64,000 bases of DNA. It comes from Amycolatopsis decaplanina DSM 44594 (GTDB lineage: Bacteria > Actinomycetota > Actinomycetes > Mycobacteriales > Pseudonocardiaceae). The number at the start of each line of letters is the position of its first letter. The first letter of the stretch is position 1. The stretch covers positions 1 through 64,000 of the forward strand of contig NZ_AOHO01000048.1 in assembly GCF_000342005.1 (NCBI RefSeq). The letters run 5' to 3'. The position numbers were made by a program, and so were the translations under genes. This document shows positions 53,886 to 64,000 of the stretch, piece after piece. A model generated the notes under the pieces. It worked only from the letters and a program-made list of their open reading frames with translations. It searched no databases and was not told the origin of the DNA.

Positions 53886-54872
53886 GTGGACGTAATCCGT
53901 CAGTTAAGTGAACGGAGAAGGTCCTTGCGCGAGGACATCGCGGTCTTCAGTGGCAGCGCACATCCCGAGCTCGCCGAAGAGATCTGCGCCCATCTCGGTG
54001 TTCCTCTGCAACCCGTGAAGGTGCAGCGGTTCGCCAACGACTGTCTCGAAGTCCAGCTGGAGGCGAACTGCCGCGAGCGCGACGTCTTCCTGATCCAGCC
54101 ACTGGTGCGGCCGGTGCAGGAACACCTCGTCGAACTGCTGCTGATGCTGGACGCCGCGCGGGGCGCGTCGGCCAAGCGGATCACCGTCGTCATGCCGCAC
54201 TATTCGTACGCCCGCTCGGACAAGAAGGACGCGCCGCGGATCTCGATCGGCGGCCGTCTCGTCGCCGACCTGATGGCGACCGCCGGCGCCGATCGCGTCC
54301 TCGCGATGACGCTGCACTCGCCGCAGGTGCACGGCTTCTTCAGCGTTCCGGTCGATCACCTGCACGCGTTGCAGGAGCTGGCCAAGCACTTCCGCCAGTA
54401 CGACCTTTCCTCGACCACCGTGGTCTCGCCGGACCTCGGCAACGCCAAGGAGGCCGCGCATTTCGCCCGGCTGCTCGGCGTTCAGGTCGCCGCCGGCGCG
54501 AAGCAGCGCTTCGCCGATGACAGGGTCGAGATCAGCTCCGTGATCGGTGAGATCACCGGCCGCGACGTGATCGTCCTCGACGACGAGATCGCCAAGGGCA
54601 GCACGGTGATCGAGCTGCTCTCGAAGTTGCGGGAACTGAAGCCGCGCTCGATCCGTGTCGCCTGCACGCACGGGTTGTTCTCCAGCGGCGCGCTGAAGCG
54701 GATCGGCGAGCAGGATGACGTGCTGGAGATCGTCTGCACCAACACGGTGCCGATCCCGCCGGAGGAGCAGGGGCCGAAGCTGCGGGTCCTGTCGATCGCG
54801 CCCGCGCTGGCGGAGGCGATGCGGAGGATCCACAACGGAGAGTCGGTCAGCGCGCTCTTCGAACCGGCTTAA
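53886..54872 (+). CDS. PRPP-synthetase-like phosphoribosyl enzyme (variant paralogue)
   Basis: The 328-residue protein has the two-domain fold of ribose-phosphate pyrophosphokinase: VFSGSAHPELAEEI, CRERDVFLIQPL, HYSYARSDKK (ATP loop), GADRVLAMTLHSPQVHGFF and SPDLGNAKEAA. The PRPP loop reads LDDEIAKGSTVIE, whereas housekeeping Prs enzymes have DDMIDTGGT-type loops, so this is a divergent paralogue. GTG 53886 is used here. TTG 53925 after GGAGAAGG would give a start nearer to known Prs proteins. The 3' end overlaps the convergent oxidase gene by 4 nt. Confidence 0.85.
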   Translation: MDVIRQLSERRRSLREDIAVFSGSAHPELAEEICAHLGVPLQPVKVQRFANDCLEVQLEANCRERDVFLIQPLVRPVQEHLVELLLMLDAARGASAKRITVVMPHYSYARSDKKDAPRISIGGRLVADLMATAGADRVLAMTLHSPQVHGFFSVPVDHLHALQELAKHFRQYDLSSTTVVSPDLGNAKEAAHFARLLGVQVAAGAKQRFADDRVEISSVIGEITGRDVIVLDDEIAKGSTVIELLSKLRELKPRSIRVACTHGLFSSGALKRIGEQDDVLEIVCTNTVPIPPEEQGPKLRVLSIAPALAEAMRRIHNGESVSALFEPA

Positions 54873-56173
54873 GGAGTTCCGAGGACCCGGTCGAGGTAGG
54901 TGTTCGTGAAGACCCCGGCCGGGTCCACCTCCTTACGGACCCGCGTGAAGTCGTCGAACCGCGGGTAACGCGAGCGGAGGGTCGCGGCGTCGAGGTCGTG
55001 CATTTTGCCCCAGTGCGGGCGGCCGCCGACCTCGCCGACGATCGACGCGAATCCGGCGAAGTACTCGCGGTAGGGCATGCCGACGAACTGGTGGATCGCG
55101 ATGTAGGCGGAGTCGCGGCCGTTCGCGGTCGAAAGCCAGATGTCGTCCGCGGCGGCGACGCGCACCTCGACCGGGAACGCGACCGGCTTCTCCAGCTTCG
55201 GGACGAACGCGCGGAGTTCGGCGAAGACGTCGTGCAGCGATTCGCGGGGGATCGCGTACTCCGACTCGACGAACCGCACGCCGCGATGGGTCACGAAGAC
55301 GCGATGCGACGTGTCGCTGTACTCGCGGGCGGAGAGGACGTTCGAGGCGAATCGGCCGAGCGGCCGCACGAGTTTCGGCACCGCGCGGCCGAGACGGCAC
55401 AGGCCGCCGAACGCGAGGTTCTCCGTGACCTCGTAGTCGATGAATTCCTTCGCCTTGCTCAACGGCCTGCGTTCGCTGCCCGCCGGAAGCCGGTTGTTGC
55501 GCTTGACCAGTGCGTTCTTGCCGTAGGGGAACCAGTAGAACTCGAAGTGGTCGTTCTCGTCGGCGAACTGATCGAAGCCTTCGAGGACCTGTTCGAGTGG
55601 TTCCGGCCGCTCCTGGGCGGAGAGCAGAAACGACGGTTCGCACCGTAGGGTGACCGTGCTGATGACGCCGAGCGCGCCGAGTCCGACCCTCGCGGCGGCG
55701 AAGAGGCCGGGCCGCTCGTCCGCCGAGCAGGTGACCACGGTGCCGTCGGCGAGCACGAGTTCGAGCGCGGCGATCTGGGTGGCGATCCCGCCGAGCCGGG
55801 CGCCGGTGCCGTGGGTGCCGGTGGAGATCGCGCCCGCGACGGTCTGCGCGTCGATGTCACCGAGGTTGGTCATCGCAAGGCCCAGCGCGTCGAGTTCGGC
55901 GTTGAGCTGCTTGAGCGTGGTGCCCGAACGGACCGTGACCAGGCCTTTCGCGACGTCGGCCGACGCGATCCCTGTCCAGCCGGTCAGATCCATGGCGTCC
56001 GAATCCGCCGCGGCGATCGCGGTGAAAGAGTGTCCGCTGCCCAGCGGGCGCAGGCGCCGTCCGTCCGCGGCGGACCGGCCGACCGCCTCGGCGATCGCGT
56101 CCGTGTCACGCGGCCGATGCACACGCAGCGGCGACGCCGTCGCGGTGCCGGCCCAGTTGCTCCACCGTGTCAT
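54869..56173 (-). CDS. FAD-linked sugar-lactone oxidase (D-arabinono-1,4-lactone oxidase family)
   Basis: The protein has 434 residues. An N-terminal PCMH-type FAD domain (PLGSGHSFTAIAAAD, TNLGDIDAQTVAGAISTGTHGTG) precedes the ALO C-terminal domain, which ends RPHWGKMHDLDA and RVRKEVDPAGVFTNTYLDRVLG. The HWGK motif is characteristic. It oxidises a sugar lactone, gulonolactone-like or arabinono-lactone-like, with O2 or another acceptor. ATG 56173 is the family-like start. It is divergent from a PLP barrel enzyme, a pairing common in actinobacteria. Confidence 0.9.
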   Translation of the reverse strand: MTRWSNWAGTATASPLRVHRPRDTDAIAEAVGRSAADGRRLRPLGSGHSFTAIAAADSDAMDLTGWTGIASADVAKGLVTVRSGTTLKQLNAELDALGLAMTNLGDIDAQTVAGAISTGTHGTGARLGGIATQIAALELVLADGTVVTCSADERPGLFAAARVGLGALGVISTVTLRCEPSFLLSAQERPEPLEQVLEGFDQFADENDHFEFYWFPYGKNALVKRNNRLPAGSERRPLSKAKEFIDYEVTENLAFGGLCRLGRAVPKLVRPLGRFASNVLSAREYSDTSHRVFVTHRGVRFVESEYAIPRESLHDVFAELRAFVPKLEKPVAFPVEVRVAAADDIWLSTANGRDSAYIAIHQFVGMPYREYFAGFASIVGEVGGRPHWGKMHDLDAATLRSRYPRFDDFTRVRKEVDPAGVFTNTYLDRVLGTP

Positions 56174-56231
56174 GAGCCACCCGTTTCGTGAGCTTCTGCT
56201 CTTGAGATGTTCGAGTGCCGAAACAGTAAGT

Positions 56232-56242
56232 GAATAGTATTC
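56232..56242. promoter_or_regulatory. Palindrome GAATAGTATTC in divergent promoter region
   Basis: The 11-bp odd palindrome (GAATA-G-TATTC) lies in an AT-rich patch between the lactone oxidase and the PLP-enzyme gene. It could be an operator for both. No local regulator gene is obvious. Confidence 0.4.
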
Positions 56243-56263
56243 GCGTTTCAAGCCCTTCTGTCG

Positions 56264-56269
56264 TACCTT
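56264..56269 (+). promoter_or_regulatory. -10 element of a probable leaderless promoter for the PLP enzyme
   Basis: TACCTT is followed by 7 nt and the GTG at 56277. This spacing is why I prefer 56277 to the in-frame GTG at 56271 as the start. Confidence 0.45.
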
Positions 56270-56276
56270 AGTGCGG

Positions 56277-57461
56277 GTGACCAGTGCGACGGTGTACGAC
56301 TTGGCGACGAAGGATCTGGATCCTCCGTTCGCGGTTGTCGACTTGGATGCGTTCGACGCGAACGGCGCCGACCTGCTGCGGCGGGCCGCCGGGAAGCCGA
56401 TCCGCGTGGTCAGCAAATCCGTGCGCTGCCGATATCTGCTCGAACGGGTTCTCGCGCGGCCAGGCTTCGAAGGCCTCATGTGCTACTCACTCGCCGAAGC
56501 CGTCTGGCATGTCGAGCAGGGGACGTCCGAGGACATCGTGGTGGCGTACCCGACCGCCGACCACGGCGCCCTGCGGCGGCTGGCGGCGAACGACCGGGCG
56601 CGGGAGGCGATCTCGATCATGGTCGACTCGCCCGAACATCTCGATCTGGTCGATGCCGCGCTGGGGCAGGGGCATCCCGAAATCCGTGTCTGCCTGGAAC
56701 TCGACGCTTCGTGGCGGCCGTTGCCCGGAGTACATGTCGGCACCCGGCGCTCGCCGGTGTTCAGTCCGCGGCAGGCCGCGGATCTGGCGCGGACCATCCT
56801 GTCCCGCAAGGGGTTCCGGCTCGTCGGGATGATGGCGTACGAAGGCCAGATCGCCGGGCTCGGCGACGCGGCCGGCGGCGGGGTCAAGAACTCCGTCATC
56901 GGCTGGATGCAGCGGAAGTCCATTGTGGAAATCGCGAAGCGTCGCGCGGCCGCGGTTCGTGCTGTCTCGGCCCTGGTGGATCTGGAGTTCGTCAACGGCG
57001 GCGGCAGCGGCAGCGTGGAGTCGACCGGTGCCGAAGCGGCCGTCACCGAAATCGCGGCGGGCTCGGGCCTGATCGGGCCGACCCTCTTCGACGGCTACGC
57101 GCACTTCTCGCCGCGCCCCGCCGCGATGTTCGCGCTCCCCGTCGTCCGCCGTCCGGCGCCGAAGGTCGCGACGCTTTTCTCCGGCGGCTACATCGCTTCC
57201 GGCCCCGCGGAGTCTTCGCGGCTCCCGACGCCTTACCTGCCCGAAGGTCTCTCGCTGCTCGGGTTCGAGGGCGCCGGCGAAGTGCAGACCCCCGTTTCCG
57301 GTGAAGCCGCCCGCCACCTGCGGCTCGGCGACCGCGTCTGGCTACGCCACGCGAAGGCGGGCGAGCTCGCCGAACGCTTCACGCACTACCACGTCGTCAT
57401 CGGCGACCGCGTCGACCGGACCGTCCCCACCTACCGAGGCGAATCGCAAAACTTCGGCTGA
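56277..57461 (+). CDS. Amino acid deaminase/aldolase, alanine-racemase-fold PLP enzyme
   Basis: The 394-residue protein has a D-threonine-aldolase/D-serine-dehydratase-like layout. The N-terminal PLP barrel has the cofactor Lys in IRVVSKSVR, HVGTRRSPVFSP and MMAYEGQIAGLGD. A C-terminal beta domain ends HAKAGELAERFTHYHVV. It acts on a D- or beta-hydroxy amino acid; the exact reaction is not clear. Divergent pairing with the lactone oxidase is frequent in actinobacteria and suggests a common pathway. Confidence 0.85.
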   Translation: MTSATVYDLATKDLDPPFAVVDLDAFDANGADLLRRAAGKPIRVVSKSVRCRYLLERVLARPGFEGLMCYSLAEAVWHVEQGTSEDIVVAYPTADHGALRRLAANDRAREAISIMVDSPEHLDLVDAALGQGHPEIRVCLELDASWRPLPGVHVGTRRSPVFSPRQAADLARTILSRKGFRLVGMMAYEGQIAGLGDAAGGGVKNSVIGWMQRKSIVEIAKRRAAAVRAVSALVDLEFVNGGGSGSVESTGAEAAVTEIAAGSGLIGPTLFDGYAHFSPRPAAMFALPVVRRPAPKVATLFSGGYIASGPAESSRLPTPYLPEGLSLLGFEGAGEVQTPVSGEAARHLRLGDRVWLRHAKAGELAERFTHYHVVIGDRVDRTVPTYRGESQNFG

Positions 57462-57565
57462 TCCAGCGCGACCCCACCCCCCACCCGTCCCTGGGGGGCG
57501 CGCCCCGCACCAGCGTATCGGGAGGGGGTGTCGGGGATGGGGTTCCGAGGGGTGAAGGGGCCGGG

Positions 57566-57608
57566 TTGTCCACAACTGTGGGTGGGTGTGGACAGCTTAT
57601 GTGGATAA
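57566..57608. promoter_or_regulatory. Cluster of three DnaA-box-like sites in an intergenic region
   Basis: TTGTCCACA (57566-57574, plus) is an exact high-GC actinobacterial DnaA box. TGTGGATAA (57600-57608) is TTATCCACA on the minus strand. TGTGGACAG (57587-57595) is a one-mismatch minus-strand box. The 340-bp gap between the PLP-enzyme gene and the TetR gene (57462-57801) holds no gene that I can support. Confidence 0.6.
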
Positions 57609-57801
57609 CTGAGTAAGGCCAGGTCAGGGTCGGTTTTGGCGTGGCTCTTGGGAATCGTGTGACTGGTGGGGCGCGGAGTCCGGGCGCCGGTGGACACGAA
57701 TGGAGCAAGGGGGATCCGCCGGTGACCTGAGGTGTCCGGAGCGCCACGCACGGGACGCTCGACGTCTCAAGCGTGGCGCTCGGGACACCGCCCGGAAAAG
57801 C

Positions 57802-58443
57802 TCAGGCCCCGAACTTGCTCGCCAAGTATCCCTTCACCACCGACTTCGCCTCCGCCACGATCCGCTCGTCCCCTCGCGGGTCACGACGGAAGGCCAGCTT
57901 CAGCAGTGCGTCGGCCGTCTCGTTCGCGATCGTCAGCGCGAACCGGATGTCGTCCGGCGGCGACTGGATCCGCGCCGAAAGCACGTCGGTGAGCGCGTCG
58001 ACGATGACGGCGTTGTTGTCGCGAGTCTCGTCCAGGAGTTGCCGGTCCACGACGTCACCGAAGTGGACCTTCGAGAAGCCGGGGACCTCGCGGTGCATGG
58101 CGAGGTAGATGTCGAGGATCGAGTCCACGACGTCCCACCAGTGCTCGGGCGCGAGTTCGTTCAGCGTCTCCGACACCGAGGCGACGAACCGCTCGAGGTT
58201 CCGCTGTGTCAGTGCCTGCACCACGGCCCGCTTGTCGGGGAAGAACTGGTACAGCGAACCGACGGCCACCCCGGCGCGCTTCGCGATCAGCGTGGTCGTC
58301 AATGCGTCGTAACCGAGTTCGTCGATCAGCTGGGCGCTGGCGTCGAGCATCTGCTCCACCCGCTTGGCGCTGCGCTGCTGGACGGGCTGCCGCCGGAGCG
58401 GAGTGATCTCCGCTTGCGGTTTCGCGGCCTGGATGTCGGACAC
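57802..58443 (-). CDS. TetR-family transcriptional regulator
   Basis: The 213-residue protein has an N-terminal TetR helix-turn-helix (DELGYDALTTTLIAKRAGVAVGSLYQFFPDKRAVV) and an all-helical ligand domain. GTG 58443 is preceded by GAAGGAGGAG at ideal distance; a longer upstream extension is rejected. It is divergent from the beta-glucosidase/MFS pair and is its likely repressor, responding to a glycoside or related molecule. Confidence 0.92.
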   Translation of the reverse strand: MSDIQAAKPQAEITPLRRQPVQQRSAKRVEQMLDASAQLIDELGYDALTTTLIAKRAGVAVGSLYQFFPDKRAVVQALTQRNLERFVASVSETLNELAPEHWWDVVDSILDIYLAMHREVPGFSKVHFGDVVDRQLLDETRDNNAVIVDALTDVLSARIQSPPDDIRFALTIANETADALLKLAFRRDPRGDERIVAEAKSVVKGYLASKFGA

Positions 58444-58566
58444 TCGGGCTCCTCCTTCGCTGATCTGGGACTTTATCGTGCCGACAGGGTTCCCCCCGGT
58501 CGAGTGAAGGCATAGTATCTGAGAACTTTTCATGTTCGGCCGAGTCTGAAGAGGAAAGGTGCGTAG

Positions 58567-61141
<2,575 letters not shown>

Positions 61142-61154
61142 GCGAGGTTGGAGA

Positions 61155-61206
61155 CCGCGGACCGGTGCCGGTCGGGGGAGGGGAGTGCAACGGCACCGGC
61201 CCGCGG
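61155..61206. terminator. Hairpin terminator after the GH1-MFS operon
   Basis: Arms 61155-61170 and 61191-61206 pair over 16 bp with one mismatch around a 20-nt G-rich loop, starting 13 nt after the MFS stop. Confidence 0.75.
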
Positions 61207-61455
61207 GGTTCGGGGGATGACAGCGCGGCCTCGGGGCAGGTATCGCGCTGCGTTTGTGATCATCAACCTAGCGACCGATTACTGCCTTCGCTAGGTGTTC
61301 TGCCGATAATTTTCGATTAATCGCGGTGGGGACCGGAGTGATTACCGAGAGCGGCTCGTCGCGTTCGGGGGTACGTGCGAACCGCTGCCGGCGAAGGCGA
61401 GATCGTGGCGTGGTTGCCGAGGGGGCGCTCGGACCGCCGTTCACTCGCCGGCCTT

Positions 61456-61881
61456 CTATACGTGCACGCCGCCGATGGCGGCACGACGCGGGTTGACCAG
61501 CGCGTGCCTGCCGGTGGTTTCGGCCGGGCTCACGCCGCGGGTCTGCCCGGGGACGCGGCGGCGGTTTTCGCGCCGGTGGTCCTGGGTGGCCGCGGTCTGC
61601 TGGGGGGCGAGGCCACCGGCGACCAGGTGCTCGTGCGCGACCTGCCATACCGAGCAGGGGGCCTTGCACTTGTGCCAGCGGGTCGAGCAGGTGGGGCAGT
61701 CCCCGCGCTCGTCGGGCTCGTGCGCCTGGAGCATCGCGCGCCAGCCTTCGGTCAGCCGGGGAAGCTCCGAGCGGGCGACCGATACGAGCGACTGCGCGTC
61801 GGCCCGGTTCGCGAGATCGGAGAGCATGTCGAGGCGTTCCCAAACCGCGTTGCGGAGGACTTGCCCTAGGACCTGATCCAC
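61456..61881 (-). CDS. Small Cys-rich protein of unknown function
   Basis: The 141-residue protein has a helical N-terminal half. A CPTCSTRWHKCKAPCSVW segment in the middle has four cysteines and a His that could bind zinc. A basic, low-complexity C-terminus follows. It lies 13 nt downstream of another small minus-strand gene. I do not recognise a family. The start (ATG 61881) is reasonable but the ribosome site is weak. Confidence 0.6.
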   Translation of the reverse strand: MDQVLGQVLRNAVWERLDMLSDLANRADAQSLVSVARSELPRLTEGWRAMLQAHEPDERGDCPTCSTRWHKCKAPCSVWQVAHEHLVAGGLAPQQTAATQDHRRENRRRVPGQTRGVSPAETTGRHALVNPRRAAIGGVHV

Positions 61882-61894
61882 GGAGAACTCACCG

Positions 61895-62323
61895 TTACCT
61901 TTCCGCCATCTTGGCGGCTTCGTTGAGCGCTGCCCTGAGCTGTCCGAGCTGGCCGGACGTCAGGCGCGCGGTCTCTCCTGGCGGCGAGACGAGAACCACC
62001 TGGTTGTCTTCGACGAACACGGTGACGGCGCGTTCACGGCTGATGAGATCGCCGCACTGCACCCGCCAGACCAGCTGTCCGCCTTCGTAACGGCGCACAC
62101 TCGCGGTACGGGGGTCGACCGGGGCGGAAGGAGAGACCGGACGGTTGGCGCCGGGGGCGACGGCGACCGCCTGCTGACCGGGGGGTGCGGCCGCACGCAG
62201 GTGGCGCGTCGCCATACCGGGCCGTCCCGCGGTGATGGAGCCTGTTGCGATCGAGTCCACGAACTCCACTGGCTCTTCTCCGCTCTCTCGTTCCACGTCG
62301 TCTTCGTATCCGCGTGTCCGCAC
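61895..62323 (-). CDS. Small protein of unknown function facing an XRE-TPR regulator
   Basis: The protein is 142 residues as drawn, and ATG 62215 (MATRHLRAAAPP) is an alternative start. The C-terminal 70 residues look structured: YEGGQLVWRVQCGD, AVTVFVEDNQVVLVSPPGE, LTSGQLGQLRAALNEA. The last part recalls the small DUF397-like partners of XRE regulators in actinomycetes, but only loosely. It forms a pair with the Cys-rich gene and is divergent from the XRE-TPR gene. Confidence 0.6.
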   Translation of the reverse strand: MRTRGYEDDVERESGEEPVEFVDSIATGSITAGRPGMATRHLRAAAPPGQQAVAVAPGANRPVSPSAPVDPRTASVRRYEGGQLVWRVQCGDLISRERAVTVFVEDNQVVLVSPPGETARLTSGQLGQLRAALNEAAKMAER

Positions 62324-62407
62324 CTGTAGGGGGTTCGGAGACTTGGTAGCTCTCCGTGATCGCTGCCGGTGGCTGGCCGGTCACGGAGATCTGACAACTA
62401 CAGTGAT

Positions 62408-62469
62408 GTGAAACCGGGTGCGATAGAAGGTCGAACCGCCGTCATAGCGGTGACCGGACGGGGTTTCAC
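62408..62469. promoter_or_regulatory. Spaced inverted repeat GTGAAACC...GGTTTCAC
   Basis: Exact 8-bp arms at 62408-62415 and 62462-62469 are 46 bp apart in the 264-bp region between the divergent genes. They may be paired half sites for the XRE protein or the ends of a leader structure. Confidence 0.4.
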
Positions 62470-62587
62470 GGTAAGCGGTCAAACGACTTCTGCCGGGCCG
62501 ATCACGACGGGCGATCCGGTGTTTCGCACGGTTGAATAGGTGTGCCTACGCTGTTTCTCGACCCCAACGGAACTGTGAGGGGGCGCA

Positions 62588-63991
62588 ATGGACGCCAGTA
62601 TCGGTGGCGGCGCTGTCGCCGGCTCGGACGCTTCGAGCCGCCAGAGTCACCCCGTGCCGCCGGATGCCTGGGAGCAGCCGGAGATGCGAGCCGCACTGGC
62701 CACACGGGAGATCTCCTCCGTGTACCGGCTGTTGCGCAAGCACGGTGTTTCGCAGCGCCAGATCGCCGCGATGACCGGCCAGTCGCAGTCCGAGGTGTCC
62801 GAGATCCTCAAGGGTCGCCAGGTGATGGCGTACGACGTGCTCACCCGCATCGCTGACGGCCTTGGTGTCCCCCGGGGATACATGGGTCTCGCCTATGACG
62901 AGGCGACAGCGATAAAGGTCGTCGGCGCTGCCGACGGCCAGCAGGCGGAGGAGGACGAGTCCGTGAAGCGACGGAGGTTCCTCGCACACGCCGCCCAGGT
63001 CACGATGGGTGCGGCGGTGTTCGGTCCGGAATCGGGTACGTGGTCGGCGGGCCCCGCGAAGACGCCCGCCCCCGGGCGGATCGGCATGACCGACGTACGC
63101 CAGGTGGAAGCCGCGACCAGAGCGCTCCGGTCCCTCGATTACCAGTACGGCGGCGGTTTCTGCCGCGACGCCGTGGTCGCGCAGCTGTCTTGGGGACAGC
63201 AGATGCTCGAGTCCAACGGCACCGAGATGGTCAAGAACCGCCTGTACGTCGAGCTCGCCGACCTGCACAGCCTCGCGGGCTGGACCTCCTTCGACACCGG
63301 CCTCATGGATTCCGCGCGCGGCCACTTCGCAAACGCGCTGGACCTGGCCAAACAGGGCGACAACCACCCGCTGGTCGCCAACGTCCTCTACCGGATGGGC
63401 CGTGTCTACCTGCACCAGGACGCGCCCAACGACGCGCTGAAACTGTTCCAGCTCGGCCAGATCGCCGCCCAGGAATCGGGCTCGGAGCTGGCGGTCGCCG
63501 TGCTCTGCGCCAACGAGGCGTGGGCGTACGCGATGATGGGCAACGAGGCACAGGCCGTGAAGCTGCTCGGCCGCAGCAAGGACGAGTTCGCCCGCGCCAA
63601 CCTGGCCGAGGCCGAATCGTGGGTCAAGTTCTTCACCGAGACCGACGTCTACGCCATGATCGGCACCGTGCACACCGTGCTCGCCGCGAAGAACGCCGAG
63701 CACACCAAGTACGCGATCCCGGCGCTGAGCAAGGCCGTCGAGTCCTACACCGACGACATGGCCCGCAGCAAGACGTTCATGCTCAGCGCACTGGCCACGA
63801 ATCACCTGCTCGAAGGCGATCTCGACCATGGCGCCAAGGTGGGTTCGAAGGCCGTCGACTGTGCCGAGGGCATCAAGTCGGAGCGGGTGAAGGACCGGAT
63901 GCGGCCGCTGCAGGTCGAGGCGGAACGCCGCCGGAACAACGCCGACGCCCGTGACCTCGCAGACCGCCTCAATTCCTTCTACGCCGCCTGA
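62588..63991 (+). CDS. XRE-family regulator with C-terminal TPR-like region
   Basis: The 467-residue protein has an N-terminal XRE helix-turn-helix (HGVSQRQIAAMTGQSQSEVSEILKGR, about 55-80), a linker containing RRRFLAHAA, and a long helical region. TPR-like repeats there include AGWTSFDTGLMDSARGHFANAL and VANVLYRMGRVYLHQDAP. Such proteins are common in actinomycetes as regulators that may bind peptides or small proteins through the TPR part. ATG 62588 follows GAGGGGG. It is divergent from two small unknown genes that may be its partners. Confidence 0.88.
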   Translation: MDASIGGGAVAGSDASSRQSHPVPPDAWEQPEMRAALATREISSVYRLLRKHGVSQRQIAAMTGQSQSEVSEILKGRQVMAYDVLTRIADGLGVPRGYMGLAYDEATAIKVVGAADGQQAEEDESVKRRRFLAHAAQVTMGAAVFGPESGTWSAGPAKTPAPGRIGMTDVRQVEAATRALRSLDYQYGGGFCRDAVVAQLSWGQQMLESNGTEMVKNRLYVELADLHSLAGWTSFDTGLMDSARGHFANALDLAKQGDNHPLVANVLYRMGRVYLHQDAPNDALKLFQLGQIAAQESGSELAVAVLCANEAWAYAMMGNEAQAVKLLGRSKDEFARANLAEAESWVKFFTETDVYAMIGTVHTVLAAKNAEHTKYAIPALSKAVESYTDDMARSKTFMLSALATNHLLEGDLDHGAKVGSKAVDCAEGIKSERVKDRMRPLQVEAERRRNNADARDLADRLNSFYAA

Positions 63992-64000
63992 ACCGACCGG

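Overview
The window is high-GC actinobacterial DNA. Its gene order matches the region downstream of oriC in Pseudonocardiales such as Amycolatopsis: crgA, class E sortase, trpG/pabA, then pknB-pknA-pbpA-rodA-pstP-fhaB-fhaA followed by tRNA-Leu(CAG). The same block lies near oriC in Mycobacterium (Rv0010c to leuT). GTG starts, 1-8 nt start/stop overlaps and many probable leaderless promoters (TANNNT 6-7 nt before the start codon) fit this group. The assignment to an Amycolatopsis-like genus is inference from synteny and intergenic hairpin style.

Region 1-12.2 kb: a PH-domain membrane protein, the divisome protein CrgA, a class E sortase with a small membrane partner, a luciferase-like flavin enzyme, an SCO5389-family protein, an ABC-2 exporter next to a two-component system, a ferredoxin-NADP reductase behind a probable iron box, and an operon of a glutamine amidotransferase, an ABC pair and a P-loop kinase.

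Region 12.2-22.2 kb: the growth and division signalling operon on the minus strand. It has two Ser/Thr kinases, a class B PBP, RodA, the PP2C phosphatase PstP and two FHA proteins. FhaA carries a striking 72-bp tandem repeat. tRNA-Leu follows.

Region 22.2-33.4 kb is more mixed. Next to the tRNA is a two-gene cassette (unknown protein plus XRE-ImmA/IrrE protease). Then come an FKBP isomerase, a secreted penicillin-acylase-type hydrolase with a discoidin domain, and a short cystathionine gamma-synthase/lyase-like enzyme. An IS5-type element with a broken transposase follows, and with a solitary inverted IS end it brackets a four-cold-shock-domain protein. A secreted protein paired with a lipoprotein-type class F sortase ends the region.

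Region 33.4-43.6 kb: a patatin-like lipase and a FadR-type regulator with a perfect operator palindrome. The regulator faces an eight-gene catabolic operon: a complete peptide-type ABC importer, aldehyde dehydrogenase, SDR and amidase.

Region 43.6-47.6 kb: a DUF4276/AAA ATPase pair with the layout of a phage-defence module, ending in a long intergenic hairpin family, then two adjacent CitE/malyl-CoA lyase paralogues.

Region 47.6-64 kb: two tandem receptor Ser/Thr kinases with RsiV-like ectodomains, a conserved actinobacterial protein, an NAD(P)-binding protein, a variant PRPP-synthetase paralogue, a divergent lactone oxidase/PLP enzyme pair, a DnaA-box cluster, a beta-glucoside locus (TetR, GH1, MFS), and an XRE-TPR regulator facing two small minus-strand genes. 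No CRISPR array, prophage or rRNA operon was seen.
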